Of a stretch of 64,000 nucleotides of DNA, positions 20,416 through 33,615 are shown piece by piece (positions within the stretch are counted from its first letter, which is position 1; each line of letters begins with the position of its first letter). The stretch is from Nemopilema nomurai (lineage: Eukaryota > Cnidaria > Scyphozoa > Rhizostomeae > Rhizostomatidae), in assembly GCA_003864495.1 (NCBI GenBank), contig ML133478.1:1787606-1851605 (forward strand), read 5' to 3'. Position numbers and translations under genes: made by a program. The notes below the pieces were generated by a model, which was not told the DNA's origin, made no database searches, and saw nothing but the letters and a program-made list of their open reading frames with translations.

Positions 20416-22679
20416 GATTATAAGGCCCTCTTTACGTTTCTTTCTTTTCGATAGATTTCATCAAAAGAACACAAGTTTATATATAATTGCAAAAATTTCA
20501 CAGTAATTTTTCAAAGGTTTTGATAAGAGTCTTTCCTGCCCTCTTCTCAATAATCAAATTTACGTACATACATCATTTAATGATTCTACCACTTCTCAGG
20601 GCTGTAGGAATATCCCAGGAAATGGTACTGTTCTGAAAAATCACCGTCGGATTAAGAAAAAACAAAATAAATTTGGAATAAAGATCCTGGGTGAGCCCTT
20701 AACGGAATGATATCATGGCTTGAGAGATCAAAGAGAATCAGTCAAGTTTATAAGGGAATGGACGGTAGACACGCTGCATTCGACGTAGGCCTTATTATCA
20801 AAATGCCATGATATTTTGCTAAGATAAATTGCTAAATGCAGAGATCCTCATTTTTACATAAAACATTATTCTCCGACATGAAAAAGTTAAACAGCAGAAT
20901 TAAAGTTCATATTAGCGCAATCAGAACTTTGAAAGCGCGGAAAAAGAGTACACACAGGGATTACAGGGGATAAGTTGTGGAAATCAACATGTCCGTAGGG
21001 ATTTCTAAGAACCTAATCACGCCTCGTGGGTTTTAGGCAAATCATCGAACGTTACAAAGGAAACGAGGGTTGACACAGCGCCTAACCAAAACATGTCTCT
21101 ACAGCTTGTAAAGATGGCCTAAGCACCAAAACTCCACGATATTCGGCTAAGAAAGATGGTTATCAGTTTGATATAGATACAGCATCAGTTTCCAATGCTT
21201 AAAGAAAGTGGTCAAGGCAATGGAAGAGAAGGGGAAGTCCTTCATGCGAATGGTTCACTTATCATCGTCGTTGAGTCAAATGGAAACTGGAGATGTTGTG
21301 GTCTAGGTAGTGCAAATATCCTGGATTCCAAGTAAGGTTTTCATTTTTAAACTTCTAAATTTCATTCGCCCGCATTCGTCTAAAAAGAGTAAGCACAAGA
21401 ATTGTTGCGAAGTTTAAATTCTTTGCAATCAAATTTTATTTTGACTTTTAGCGCAGTTAATAAACCTTTGCTGAAACAAGCATCTTGAAGAACTTCTCCT
21501 GTAAACCGGTGTGTAATTCAGCTGCTTCAGTTTCGAAAATAAATATTCAAGGTGTTGAATTAATAACCGATATGGTGCGAATTGTAAGCTGAATGAGTCA
21601 TGACTCGATATAGGGCTTGCATAGAAAGTTTGACTAAAACTACGTCGCTTCATGCTTTGAAATAACCGTTGACCACCAAAAGTTAGAGTCGTAATTAGCA
21701 GCGATATCAGCAATATACCCAACTGAGAGAGAGGACTTCATATAGGAAAATTGTGAAACAAAATAGCTTGAACACGTCTTTAAATGAGGTGGAAAAGAAG
21801 AAAGTGTCACAATTAAGGGAAAAAGGTTCATTTTAAATCCCACTTATGTGTATGTCACAAGATAATGAAAGAATTTACCTCGTTCTCAATTCAAGTAAAA
21901 AAAATCTTACTACGGTTACATTTTCTTAAAAAACTTTCAAACTGTATCCAGCTGAATAGGTTCTTATTTAGGAATATGTTGCTTGGCGAGCAGGCTTTAC
22001 ATCTGTACTTTAGAGAAGCATTGGACTGAATCGTACTCTCAGTATCGTTGAAAGTCTGGTTTTGAAACATAATGACCTTTCTCTTGCAATTCTGTTGCCA
22101 GTGTGAATGAGATTTCATTGACATACTCAGGTGACTTTTTAGTTAAAATTTATGTAGCATGAAGTGAGAAGTCATTCAACTAACACTCTTCTGTTTAAAA
22201 AGAACTTTTGATCAACCTAGTAAACCTACCAAGTAAAATGTTTTACTTGACAAGCCATTAAGTTGTAGATAAAAATTCCTGGGCTTTGAAATATGCATAT
22301 TTAAAATGATCCTCACTTCGGAGATGCATGACATGATAATCAATCATCTGCTCCTATAGAAGAGACAATAACTCTTCATTGCCTCTTTTCTTGAAAGCTA
22401 GATGGTCGAATAGTATAAACACTAGTGTTTTCAAAGTATGTTTAACTTGCATATGGTTAAAGAATGACCTTAATGCAAATATTTTCACATTCGAAACGAC
22501 TGGTTTCAAAATGAATTAATCCTACCAAGTTATGGCTTTGATGCCAACATAACCTGATTTAACTATCAGGACAGAAAAATCATGAACGAACCTTCCTCTA
22601 GCAAGAAAACAGTTTACATATCAAACATTAGATCCTTGTTACAAAGAGTATTGCCATAAACGATCTTTTTACCTTCTTG
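20416..22679. repeat. Degenerate secreted-peptide module plus diverged units
   Basis: 20.75-21.35 kb parallels 10.8-11.66 kb (two eroded terminal-exon blocks and an eroded 5' exon region ending CCAAGTAAGG). 21.35-22.68 kb parallels 11.66-12.93 kb, including the minus frame 21891-22124. No intact exon found. Confidence 0.5.
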
Positions 22680-25600
22680 AATGTGTCTTTAACTGGCACT
22701 TTCTGAGTGAGCCTCTTCTATGACCACCACAACCCTCCATCCTCTTCGAGATTGTTTTGTGACGTCAATTAATTGGATGTCATAAATGGTAGTAGGAGGC
22801 TGATTGGTTATTTCTTCTGCGCATGTGCAGGGGGTGAAGATGGAACAGAGGATTTGCTTCTGCTTTAATTGGAGACAATGATAAAAGTCCTTCCGTTAAT
22901 GGATTTCTCATTTGTTTGCATGGAAATTTTGAAGTTCTTCTCTTCAGTTATATAGGTACATGAAGAGCTGTACATTTGAAGTGTTGGGATGCATTCAACT
23001 GAGTTCTACTTTCAGTATCGTTACCAGCCTTGCTCTGAGAGAATAATGTCATTTTTAATCGTCATTATATTGCTGGTTTGATTGAGTTCTTATTAGCATA
23101 ACCAGAACACGCTGCAGTATGAATTTGTTGAATCAAAACTGTTGGTTTGAAAATCGCAGTTGCGATTTATGCACGGAAATGTTGCTATACAACAAGCCAT
23201 CACACCCTGTATCAAACTTCCAATAATTTCGTTTAAAGCTGCTTGCTCGATAAGTAGATGAAATATGAATAATCGTAAGATTTCTCATTTTAAAAATAAA
23301 TGATAAAAAAGTCGATTATCTGTTTGCATGGAAAAGACATTATTTCCTTAATCTCCTTTCTCGACTTGAAATGTTACCTCGTTGAATAGTATGCCAACAG
23401 GTGATTTGAAACAATATTACTTGCTCGAGTTTCTCGATCATTACAAATTGCATATTAACAAAGCATAATCTGAATGCAAACACTTTTCTCATTCGAAAAG
23501 ATTGATGTTAAATGAACATATACCTTGATGTTGAATATTAATTTTCCATTTTTATGTTCATTACAAGAAATGAATCAAAGTCGAAAATCTCTTGTTCAAC
23601 AGAAATGAAGCTTAAAATGAAAAATATTGTGTTCAACGTACACTTATCAATGAATTAACGATCTTTTTACCTTCTTTAATGTCTCTTCAACTGCCGCTTT
23701 CTCAGTGAGCCTTTTTCATTACCACCACAACCGTCCATCCTCTTCGAGATTGTTTGTAGAATAATTTCGACGTCCAAAGGAATCGTCTTATTTGAGTCGT
23801 AAAGTGATTGTGACGTCAGTTGATTGGATGCCATAAATGGTAGTCGTAAGCTGATTGGTTATTTCTTCTGCGCATGTGCGGAGGGTGAAGAAGGAACAGA
23901 GGATTTGCTTCTGCTTTATTTGGAGACAATGATAAAAGTCCGTCCGTTAATGGATTTCTCATTTGTTTGCATGGAAATTTTGAAGTTCTTCTCTTCAGTT
24001 ATCTAGTTACACGAAGAGCTGTACATTTGAAGTTTTGGGAGGCATTCAACTGAGTTGTACTCTCAGTATCGTTACCAGCCTTGCTGTGAGAGAAAAATGT
24101 CATTTTTAATCTTCATTTTATTGCTGGTGTGATTGAGATTTCATTAACTAACCAGAACACGTTGCAGTATGAAATTGTTGAATCAAAACTGTTGGTTTGA
24201 AAAAGGCAGTTGCGATTTATGCACGGAAATGTTTCTATACAACAAGCCATCACACCCTGTATCAAAATTCTAATAATTTCGTTTAATGCTGATTGCTAGC
24301 TAAGTAGATGAAATATGAATAATCGTAAGATTTCTCATTTTAAAAATAAATGATAAAAAAGTCGATTATCTGTTTGCATGGAAAAGACGTTATATCCTTA
24401 ATCTTCTTTCTCGACTTGAAATGTTACCTCGTTGAATAGTATGCCAACAGGTGATTTGAAAGAATGTTACTGGCTCGAGTTTCTTCATCATTACAATTTG
24501 CATATTAACAAAGCATAATCTGAATGCAAACATTTTTCTCATTCGAAACGATTGATGTTAAATGAACATATACCTTGATGTTGAATATTCATTTTTATGT
24601 TTATTACAAAAAATGATTCAAAGTCGAAAGTCTCTTGTTCAACAGAAATGAAGCTTTAAATGGAAAATATTGTTCAACTTACACTTATCAATGAATTAAC
24701 GATCTTTTTACCTTCTTTAATGTCTCTTCAACTGCCGCTTTCTCAGTGAGCCTTTTTCATTACCACCACAACCGTCCATCCTCTTCGAGATTGTTTGTAG
24801 AATAATGTCGACGTCCAAAGGAATCGTCTTATATGAGTCGTAAAGTGATTGTGACGTCAGTTGATTGGATGCCATAAATGGTAGTCGTAAGCTGATTGGT
24901 TATTTCTTCTGCGCATGTGCGGAGGGTGAAGAAGGAACAGAGGATTTGCTTCTGCTTTATTTGGAGACAATGATAAAAGTCCGTCCGTTAATGGATTTCT
25001 CATTTGTTTGCATGGAAATTTTGAAGTTCTTCTCTTCAGTTATCTAGTTACACGAAGAGCTGTACATTTGAAGTTTTGGGAGGCATTCAACTGAGTTGTA
25101 CTCTCAGTATCGTTACCAGCCTTGCTGTGAGAGAAAAATGTCCTTTTTAATCGTCATTATATTGCTGGTGCGATTGAGTCTTTATTAACATAACCAGAAC
25201 ATGCTGCAGTATGAAATCGTTAATCAAAACTGTTGGTTTGAAAAAGGCAGTTGCGAATTATGCACGGAAATGTTTCTTTACAACAAGCCATCACACCCTG
25301 TATCAAAATTCTAATAATTTCGCTTAAAGCTGATTGCTCTAAGTAGATGAAATATGAATAATCGTAAGATTTCTCATTTTAAAAATAAATGATAAAAAAG
25401 TCGATTATCTGTTTGCATGGAAAAGACGTTATTCCTTAATCTTTTCTCGACTTGAAATGTTACCTCGTTGAATAGTATGCCAACAGGTGATTTGAAAAAA
25501 TGTTACTGGCTTGAGTTCCTTCATCATTACAATTTGCATATCAACAAAGCATAATCTGAATGCAAACATTTTTCTCATTCGAAACGATTGATGTTAAATG

Positions 25601-28600
25601 AACATATACCTTGATGTTGAATATTATTTTCCATTTTATGTTTATACAAAAATGATTCAAAGTCGAAAGTCTCTTGTTCAACAGAAATGAAGCTTAAATG
25701 GAAAATATTGTGTTCAACTTACACTTATCAATGAATTAACGATCTTTTTACCTTCTTTAATGTCTCTTCAACTGCCGCTTTCTCAGTGAGCCTTTTTCAT
25801 TACCACCACAACCGTCCATCCTCTTCGAGATTGTTTGTAGAATAATTCGACGTCCAAAGGAATCGTCTTATTGAGTCGTAAAGTGATTGTGACGTCAGTT
25901 GATTGGATGCCATAAATGGTAGTCGTAAGCTGATTGGTTATTTCTTCTGCGCATGTGCGGAGGGTGAAGAAGGAACAGAGGATTTGCTTCTGCTTTATTT
26001 GGAGACAATGATAAAAGTCCGTCCGTTAATGGATTTCTCATTTGTTTGCATGGAAATTTTGAAGTTCTTCTCTTCAGTTATCTAGTTACACGAAGAGCTG
26101 TACATTTGAAGTTTGGGAGGCATTCAACTGAGTTGTACTCTCAGTATCGTTACCAGCCTTGCTGTGAGAGAAAAATGTCCTTTTTAATCGTCATTTATTG
26201 CTGGTGTGATTGAGTTTCATTAACTAACCAGAACACGTGCAGTATGAAATCGTTGAATCAAAACTGTTGGTTTGAAAAAGGCAGTTGCGATTTATGCACG
26301 GAAATGTTTCTATACAACAAGCCATCACACCCTGTATCAAAATTCTAATAATTTCGCTTAATGCTGATTGCTAGCTAAGTAGATGAAATATGAATAATCG
26401 TAAGATTTCTCATTTTAAAAATAAATGATAAAAAAGTCGATTATCTGTTTGCATGGAAAAGACGTTATATCCTTAATCTTCTTTCTCGACTTGAAATGTT
26501 ACCTCGTTGAATAGTATGCCAACAGGTGATTTGAAAGAATGTTACTGGCTCGAGTTTCTTCATCATTACAATTTGCATATTAACAAAGCATAATCTGAAT
26601 GCAAACATTTTTCTCATTCGAAACGATTGATGTTAAATGAACATATACCTTGATGTTGAATATTCTTTATTTTTATGTTTATTACAAAAAATGATTCAAA
26701 GTCGAAAGTCTCTTGTTCAACAGAAATGAAGCTTAAATGGAAAATATTGTGTTCAACTTACACTTATCAATGAATTAACGATCTTTTTACCTTCTTTAAT
26801 GTCTCTTCAACTGCCGCTTTCTCAGTGAGCCTTTTTCATTACCACCACCACCGTCCATCCTCTTCGAGATTGTTTGTAGAATAATGTCGACGTCCAAAGG
26901 AATCGTCTTATATGAGTCGTAAAGTGATTGTGACGTCAGTTGATTGGATGCCATAAATGGTAGTCGTACGCTGATTGGTTATTTCTTCTGCGCATGTGCG
27001 GAGGTGAAGAAGGATCAGAGGATTTGCTTCTGCTTTATTTGGAGACAATGATAAAATCCGTCCGTTAATGGATTTCTCATTTGTTTGCATGGAAATTTTG
27101 AAGTTCTTCTCTTCAGTTATCTAGTTACATGAAGAGCTGTACATTTGAAGTGTTGGGAGGCATTCAACTGAGTTGTACTCTCAGTATCGTTACCAGCCTT
27201 GCTGTGAGAGAAAAATGTCCTTTTTAATCGTCATTATATTGCTGGTGTGATTGAGTTCTTACTAACATAACCAGAACATGCTGCAGTATGAAATCGTTGA
27301 ATCAAAACTGTTGGTTTGAAAAAGGCAGTTGCCATTTATGCACGGAAATGTTTCTATACAACAAGCCATCACACCCTGTATCAAAATTCTAATAATTTCG
27401 CTTAAGCTGATTGCTAGCTAAGTAGATGAAATATGAATAATCGTAAGATTTCTCATTTTAAAAAGAAATGATAAAAAAGTCGATTATCTGTTTGCATGGA
27501 AAAGACGTTATATCCTTAATCTTCTTTCTCGACTTGAAATGTTACCTCGTTGAATAGTATGCCAACAGGTGATTTGAAAGAATGTTACTGGCTCGAGTTC
27601 CTTCATCATTACAATTTGCATATTAACAAAGCATAATCTGAATGCAAACCTTTTTCTCATTCGAAACGATTGATGTTAAATGAACATATACCTTGATGTT
27701 GAATATTCATTTTCCATTTTTATGTTTATTACAAAAATATGATTCAAAGTCGACAGTCTCTTGTTCAACAGAAATGAAGCTTAAAATGGAAAATATTGTG
27801 TTCAACTTACACTTATCAATGAATTAACGATCTTTTTACCTTCTTTAATGTCTCTTCAACTGCCGCTTTCTCAGTGAGCCTTTTTCATTACCACCACAAC
27901 CGTCCATCCTCTTCGATTTGTGTAGAATAATGTCGACGTCCAAAGGAATCGTCTTATATGAGTCGTAAAGTGATTGTGACGTCAGTTAATTGGATGCCAT
28001 AAATGTTAGTCGTAAGCTGATTGGTTATTTCTTGTGCGCATGTGCGGAGGGTGAAGAAGGGTCAGAGGATTTGCTTCTGCTTTATCAGTATCGTTAACAG
28101 TCTTGCTGTGAGAGAAAAATGTCCTTTTTAATCGTCATTTTATTGCTGATGTGATTTAGATTTCATTAACTTGACCAGAACACGTTGCAGTATGAAATTG
28201 TTCAATCAAAACTGTTGGTTTGAAAAAGGCAGTTGCGATTTATGCACGGAAATGTTTCTATACAACAAGCCATCACACCCTGTATCAAAATTCTAATAGT
28301 TTTGCTTAAAGCTGATTGCTAGCTATGTACATGAAATATGAATAATCGTAAGATTTCTCATTTTAAAAATAAATGATAAAAAAGTCAGTTATCTGTTTGC
28401 ATGGAAAAGACATTATTTCCTTAATTTCCTTTCTCGACTCGAAATGTTACCTCGTTGAGTAGTATGCCAAGAGGTGATTTGAAAGAATGTTACAGGTTCG
28501 AGTTTCTTCATCATTACAATTTGCATATGAACAAAGCATAATCTGAATGCAAACCTTTTTCTCATTCGAAACGATTGATGTTAAATGAAGATTTACCTTG

Positions 28601-29010
28601 ATGTTGAATATTCATTTTCCATTTTTAAGTTTATTTAAAAAAAATGATTCATAGTCGAAAGTCTCTTGTTCAACAGAAATGAAGCTTAAAATGGAAAATA
28701 TTGTGTTCAACTTACACTTATCAATGAATCAAAGATCTTTTAACCTTCTTTAATTTCTCTTCAACTGCCGCTTTCTCAGTGAGCCTTTTTCATTACCACC
28801 ACAACCGTCTATCCTTGTCGAGATTGTTTGTAGAATAATGTCGACGTCCAAAGGAATCGTCTTATATGAGTCGTAAAGTGATTGTGACGTCAGTTGATTG
28901 GATGTCATAAATGGTAGTTATAGCTGATTGGTTATTTCTTCTGCGCATGTGCGGAGGGTGAATAAGGAACAGAGGATTTGCTCCTGTTTTATTTGGAGCT
29001 AATGAGAAAA
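22680..29010 (-). repeat. Tandem array C, seven promoter-bearing units
   Basis: CRE starts at 22760, 23811, 24852, 25890, 26931, 27977 and 28885. The first unit is diverged (CRE followed by AATTAATTGG and no TATA). The interval from 27977 to 28885 is 908 bp because about 143 bp is missing at 28085. Near 29000 the last unit changes into a diverged segment at the same place in the unit as at 40.66 kb. Confidence 0.95.
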
Positions 29011-30451
29011 AGACGAGAACCGATTCATTCCAAGTATCCTGATAAGCGAAAAGCTATGGCATTGGTTTGGGAAGTGCTCTCAGTATAGTTGAAAGTCTTT
29101 TTTGGAAGCGTCCTTCTCATATCATTATGTTTCTGCTGTGGCTGGATTTTCATTAACATAATTATCCTTTAGCATTAAGCTAGATGTCACTGAACTAGCA
29201 CTGTTCTGTTGAAAAAAGAACTTCAGATTTACCTATTAAAATTAGAAAAAACAAGCAATAAAGTTCTAGAGGAAAGATTGTGGAGACTTCTGTCAAAGGT
29301 GCTTGCTTTTATTTTGATGAATTATGTATATTTGAAACGATTCTCATTTCGAAGGTGCATTGCATGATAGTCGATCACCTGCATTTATGGAAAAGATACT
29401 AACTCTTTATTGTCCTCTTATTTCTTGAAAGTTACATGGCTGCATAGTATGAACACTAATCTTTTAAAAGTATGCCTCTTTTCGCCTTCCTTTAATGCTT
29501 TCAACTTGCCTATACCTGAAGCATAACCTCAATGCAAATAATTTCTCATCTGAAAAGATTGATGTCCAAATTATTAAATCCTACTGAGTAAAAGCACTTT
29601 GATGTATAAAACTTCCCTTTAGCAAAAAAGCGAAATCAGTCTTTGCGTGCTTAAAATTCTTTAGCTCTAAAGAAAGTGATCTCATTAAGTATACAACATC
29701 TAATTTCGTTTTTACTGCTATTTTGAAATTCAACTGCGTTATAGCTTTGATGATGAACAGACATTATCTGATGTAACAACTTTGCTGAAAATATAAATGT
29801 TGAGGTGATGAAAAACTTTACAGAACATTCCAATAACAAGAAAACTGTTCACAGTGACTAATGCCATAGACGATCTTGTTACCTTCTTGAATGTGTCTTT
29901 AACTGGCACTGCATATCTAAAAGGATTTTCACTTTTAAGATACATGACATAAAAGTTATTTAACTGCTCTTTGTGAAAAGACATTAACTTGCATATTGTA
30001 GAAGCATGATTTCAATGCAAATATCTTCTCATCCAAAACGATTGATCTCAAAATTAAAATACTCTAGTGGTATTAGTTTCACGTGAATATCCATTTTCTC
30101 ATTTAACTGATAGAACAAAAAAAATATGATTTCTGATATCGAAAGCTCTAGTTTAGGAAAAAGGATTTTACGTTGGAAACATTGTATCCAAGAAGACTTT
30201 GTTAATGACATAAATTATTTTTTCCCTTATTAAATGGCTTTTCACATTTAATTCTCTGAGTTAGCCTCATTTATGATCATCACAACCGTCCATTCTCTTT
30301 GATAGACTAATATCGACATCCGAAGGAAGCTTCTTTTACGGGCCATATAATGATTGTGATGTCAATATACTGGATTCCATCAATGGCAATTGTAAGCTGA
30401 TGAAAATAGTGAAAATTGCGGACGCATGTGCACTACATTTGATACTTCATA
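29011..30451. repeat. Older diverged unit copies
   Basis: Aligns with 40.7-42.3, 53.1-54.1 and 62.0-62.9 kb. Contains the uninterrupted target-like site (GCTTTGATGATGAAC near 29744) that carries the 653-bp element in the 41 kb copy. Ends with a mutated promoter block (TGATGTCA near 30357). The minus frames at 29651-29839, 29739-29984 and 30029-30211 are not conserved as frames in the other copies. Confidence 0.5.
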
Positions 30452-30757
30452 ATGGCGGTAGCACAGCAGGCGTGCACTGTTGCAAGAAGATATGTAACTT
30501 TATTCAGTTTTCACTTGCAACTCGAAACAGTACTAAAATTAAACTCGCTGTTATTTCCAACAACAGATCAGGAATTAAGGGAATGTCGGGAATCGGTTAA
30601 GCAAACTATTGAAGAATTAAATGCTGAATTCAAAATCTTATCTTTTAGAAAAATTTGTCTGCAAATGACTATAAATACGAGGAAGTTGTATATGCCAACT
30701 TTTCTGCAAAGTACCTTTCTTGCTCATTTCCCTCTTACTAATTCAATTAACATATAG
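30452..30757 (+). CDS. Unique ORF with coding look, origin unknown
   Basis: Open frame of 101 codons; ATG at 30452 has A at -3 and G at +4. The first 65 codons are less AT-rich than their surroundings and end in an acidic, helix-like stretch (TTDQELRECRES, then QTIEELNAEF). After about 30655 the sequence returns to the intron-like DNA seen before the other terminal exons, so the last third is probably not coding. The other module copies do not contain this block, so it looks inserted or captured here. No family recognised. Confidence 0.35.
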   Translation: MAVAQQACTVARRYVTLFSFHLQLETVLKLNSLLFPTTDQELRECRESVKQTIEELNAEFKILSFRKICLQMTINTRKLYMPTFLQSTFLAHFPLTNSINI

Positions 30758-30787
30758 CAATAGCATTATCTTTTTTCTTCTCTACAG

Positions 30788-30894
30788 GCATTGCAAACTT
30801 TGAGTATGGAAATAGGCACATCAGTAAGGAATTGTTGGATTGCTAAATGAAGAAATTGGACGGGTACTTGACGCAGCCTTATCACGAGTGGTGA
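30788..30894 (+). pseudogene. Terminal exon of secreted-peptide module, copy 3 (broken)
   Basis: Acceptor CAG present and the length of 107 nt kept, but a GAA to TAA change after the cysteine codon gives an early stop. The downstream AATAAA is lost with a local deletion. The final DGYLTQPYHEW-coding part is still readable. Confidence 0.6.
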
Positions 30895-31123
30895 CATAAA
30901 GAGATCCATTTAGAGTTAGAAATGGCCTAACTAAAAAAACTATAATATTTGGCTGAGAAGGAAACGAAAAAGAAAAACTGTAATATTTAGTTGGGGAGGA
31001 TGGTTGGCATTTCAGATGCACAATTGAAGCATCGGCTTTCATTGCTTGAGGAAAGGCGATGGAAGAGAAGTTGCAGACGTTCACGTGACACTAAAAGCCA
31101 ACTGACCTGGGCTGTTGAATCAA

Positions 31124-31184
31124 ATGAAATGTCAAATTGTGCTTCTTGCTATTGTTGACGTGGTGTAGGTTTTCATGTTTTCAG
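31124..31184 (+). pseudogene. Signal-peptide exon, copy 3 (broken)
   Basis: Starts MKCQIVLLAIVDVV, then TAG at codon 15. The phase-1 end and GTAAGA donor are intact. E-box at 31082-31087. Paired with the broken terminal exon 230 bp to the left. Confidence 0.6.
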
Positions 31185-33345
31185 GTAAGATTTTATTTTT
31201 CCCATGTCTGGATTTTTATATGGGCACTCACCTTTCTTTTAAGAAGAACACAAATTACGGTCGGAGACTGTAGAAGCTCTGGAACACATGAAACTGATCC
31301 TTGCAAAGAAAGCTTTAATAAAATTGCACTGAAATAAGTATCTTTAAACATTTTATCTCATTGATGGGCTTCATCGAGGAAACGTCTCTGTATCTATTCA
31401 TCTGCTACAGTTTGGGTAGAAAACATTCCGGGCATAGAATTGGCAAATGACATAATGCGCAAAATGAGCTGATGGCTTACTTTACATAGGGCTTGCAACG
31501 AAGCATTGATAAAAAGCTACATATTTTCGAATAATCACAAGAGTAGGGGAAAAACTAAAGCCGGCAAAGAAAATTTGTTGCAAATCAAGCGCCATATTAA
31601 AATACAGGGTGATATTGAATCACGTTGACATAAGACACGCAAAACTGTGAGATTTCTGTGGATTGAAATGCTGAAAACCTCAACCAATTTGAGTCCTGTC
31701 TGATAGTCCATTGCTTTCTAGTCTGATTAGCCGTGAAGTTACAATACAATTCTAGCAATGAATGCTATTTAGTTTCTTCTTTTCATGCAAACGTCAGCAT
31801 TCTCTTGTTGCTTCCTGGTAGAATGTAAGGAAATAGATGAAGGTTTCAAAAAGCAGGTTCTTTAAGTGTGCTTGGTGCAAAATTTTCTCTCAGTAATTCA
31901 TATTTCATTTACAGACAGCATGATCTTTTTTCTTGCTTCTTTGATTCCAACTTGATTGGAAATATTTTACCGTCTTGGAGCTTTGGTGGTGATTAATCGT
32001 GGTGTTGGTAATTCATGCTTTCCCTCTCGGCTTTGATCATTTGATTAAACACATTCTTAAAATACGATCTCAAATCCAATTTCCTTCTTATCCTGCTCGA
32101 TGTTTTACAGAATCCATACCTTTTTATGATTTATAGCATTTATCATTAATCATTAACTTTTGGTTCAACAGTTGAGTCTGATAAGTATAAAATAGATTAA
32201 AGGAAAATTCCATTTTATGCAAAAACATGGCTTCCATATGAAATATTGGGTCCCAGTTACACTTTTTATGATATAGGCAATCTTCTTATTCTTTCGTGTC
32301 TCTTCAAATCCAAGATTAAATTTCTTTCAACTTCATCAAGTCCGTCATCCTCTTTGAGATTATATGTAAACAAAAGATTGACTACGGAAAAGATCCTCTT
32401 TCAAAAGCTAAGGTATGATTGTGACGTAATTTCATTGAAGGGGATTCATACTATTCGAAAGCTCGAAAGCTCATTGGTTATTGATTCTGAACTTTTCCAT
32501 TAGCGCAGGAGGCAAAAAGTCTTTAGGTGCTCTTTTGTAAAAATATTGTTTGCTTACTTGGCAAGGATTAGAATTCCAACTTATAAAAAGAAGTACATGC
32601 TCATCAATTTCGGCCTATAGGCTTATTGCTTGGTTTGTGGAGTTTTATCTTTCGGAAGATATTATACCAGGGGTGTAACAAGAAAAATGTGCACTATATC
32701 AAACATGCACCAAACGTTTTGTGGTTTCCAAATGGCATAGAAAGTCTACCATTTGGAAACTGACTTACTGATGTTGATATTGTTGGGTATTCTATTTTGT
32801 TTAATGTTTTCTTTTTTATTACTTGTAAAGAGAAAACTCATTACTGTTCTGATAGAGGTAAACATAAAAATCAGTTCTAACAACGAAACATGTTTTCAGG
32901 TGGTCAGTTAAATTAATAGTGACATGAAATTCTTTAATAAATTTTTTATGCTCTTTTCTCCTTGTTTATGACACAAGAAATAATGTTTGATATAAGAGCA
33001 TTTCTACGTGTTTGGAGAAGCGAAATAGTGCTGGAATTGGGCTAGAAAAGCACCACACCTTATGACTTCGAGAAAATTATTACACACTGCGACATCTTTG
33101 TGCCCTTGAGTATGAACAAAATCTAGTTTGAAATCGCATTTAGCAAATAACTGAAAGAAATTATCAAAATATTTATGTTGTTTGGGTGGTGATCAAGTAA
33201 ATAAAATGCTCTTAACAGGAATCATTTGATCAATGCTATCCCTAACTTCATTAAGGTCATTTAACAATGAAAAAGCAATACCCAGTATTCTTAATCCTAA
33301 GACAGTAATCACATGGGGCAAAACGCGGGTAGCAGTCAACGGCTG
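31185..33345. other. Segment between signal-peptide exon and minus-strand gene copy 3
   Basis: 31245-31340 reads VGDCRSSGTHE and CKESFNKIALK-stop in one frame, matching 50.13 kb. TTTACAG before ACAGCATGATC occurs near 31913. A promoter-like block with CCAAT but TGACGTAA instead of a CRE lies at about 32420-32510. The rest matches 17.0-17.8 kb. No complete gene. Confidence 0.45.
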
Positions 33346-33615
33346 TTAGCTGGCATAGACGGTATAGATCATTTGAAATCTTTCCTCCAGATGTCGGGTG
33401 GTTGTTGTGGTACTTGATGCCGTTGGCTCTTGGCCTGCTAATTTGCCTGGGAGACAATGCTCTACTATCTTCTTGGTGAACTTCTTAATGAATATCACCT
33501 TGGCTGTTTTAGTTAAAAGTTTCCATTCACACCTAAGGCTTGCTTTATGGAATAGAAGACTTTCAGCTGATAATTTACTATTTTTTCGTAAGATATTCTC
33601 TCTGCTGCATGCCAA
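33346..33615 (-). CDS. Second exon of minus-strand gene, copy 3
   Basis: Open frame with RCEWKLLTKTA and EHCLPGKLAGQEP conserved. The start differs (LRKNSKLSAESLLFHKA). A CATGCAG acceptor-like sequence lies upstream. Its matching first exon at 34030-34113 is damaged, so this copy is probably not expressed as a full protein. Confidence 0.4.
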   Translation of the reverse strand: MACSRENILRKNSKLSAESLLFHKASLRCEWKLLTKTAKVIFIKKFTKKIVEHCLPGKLAGQEPTASSTTTTTRHLEERFQMIYTVYAS

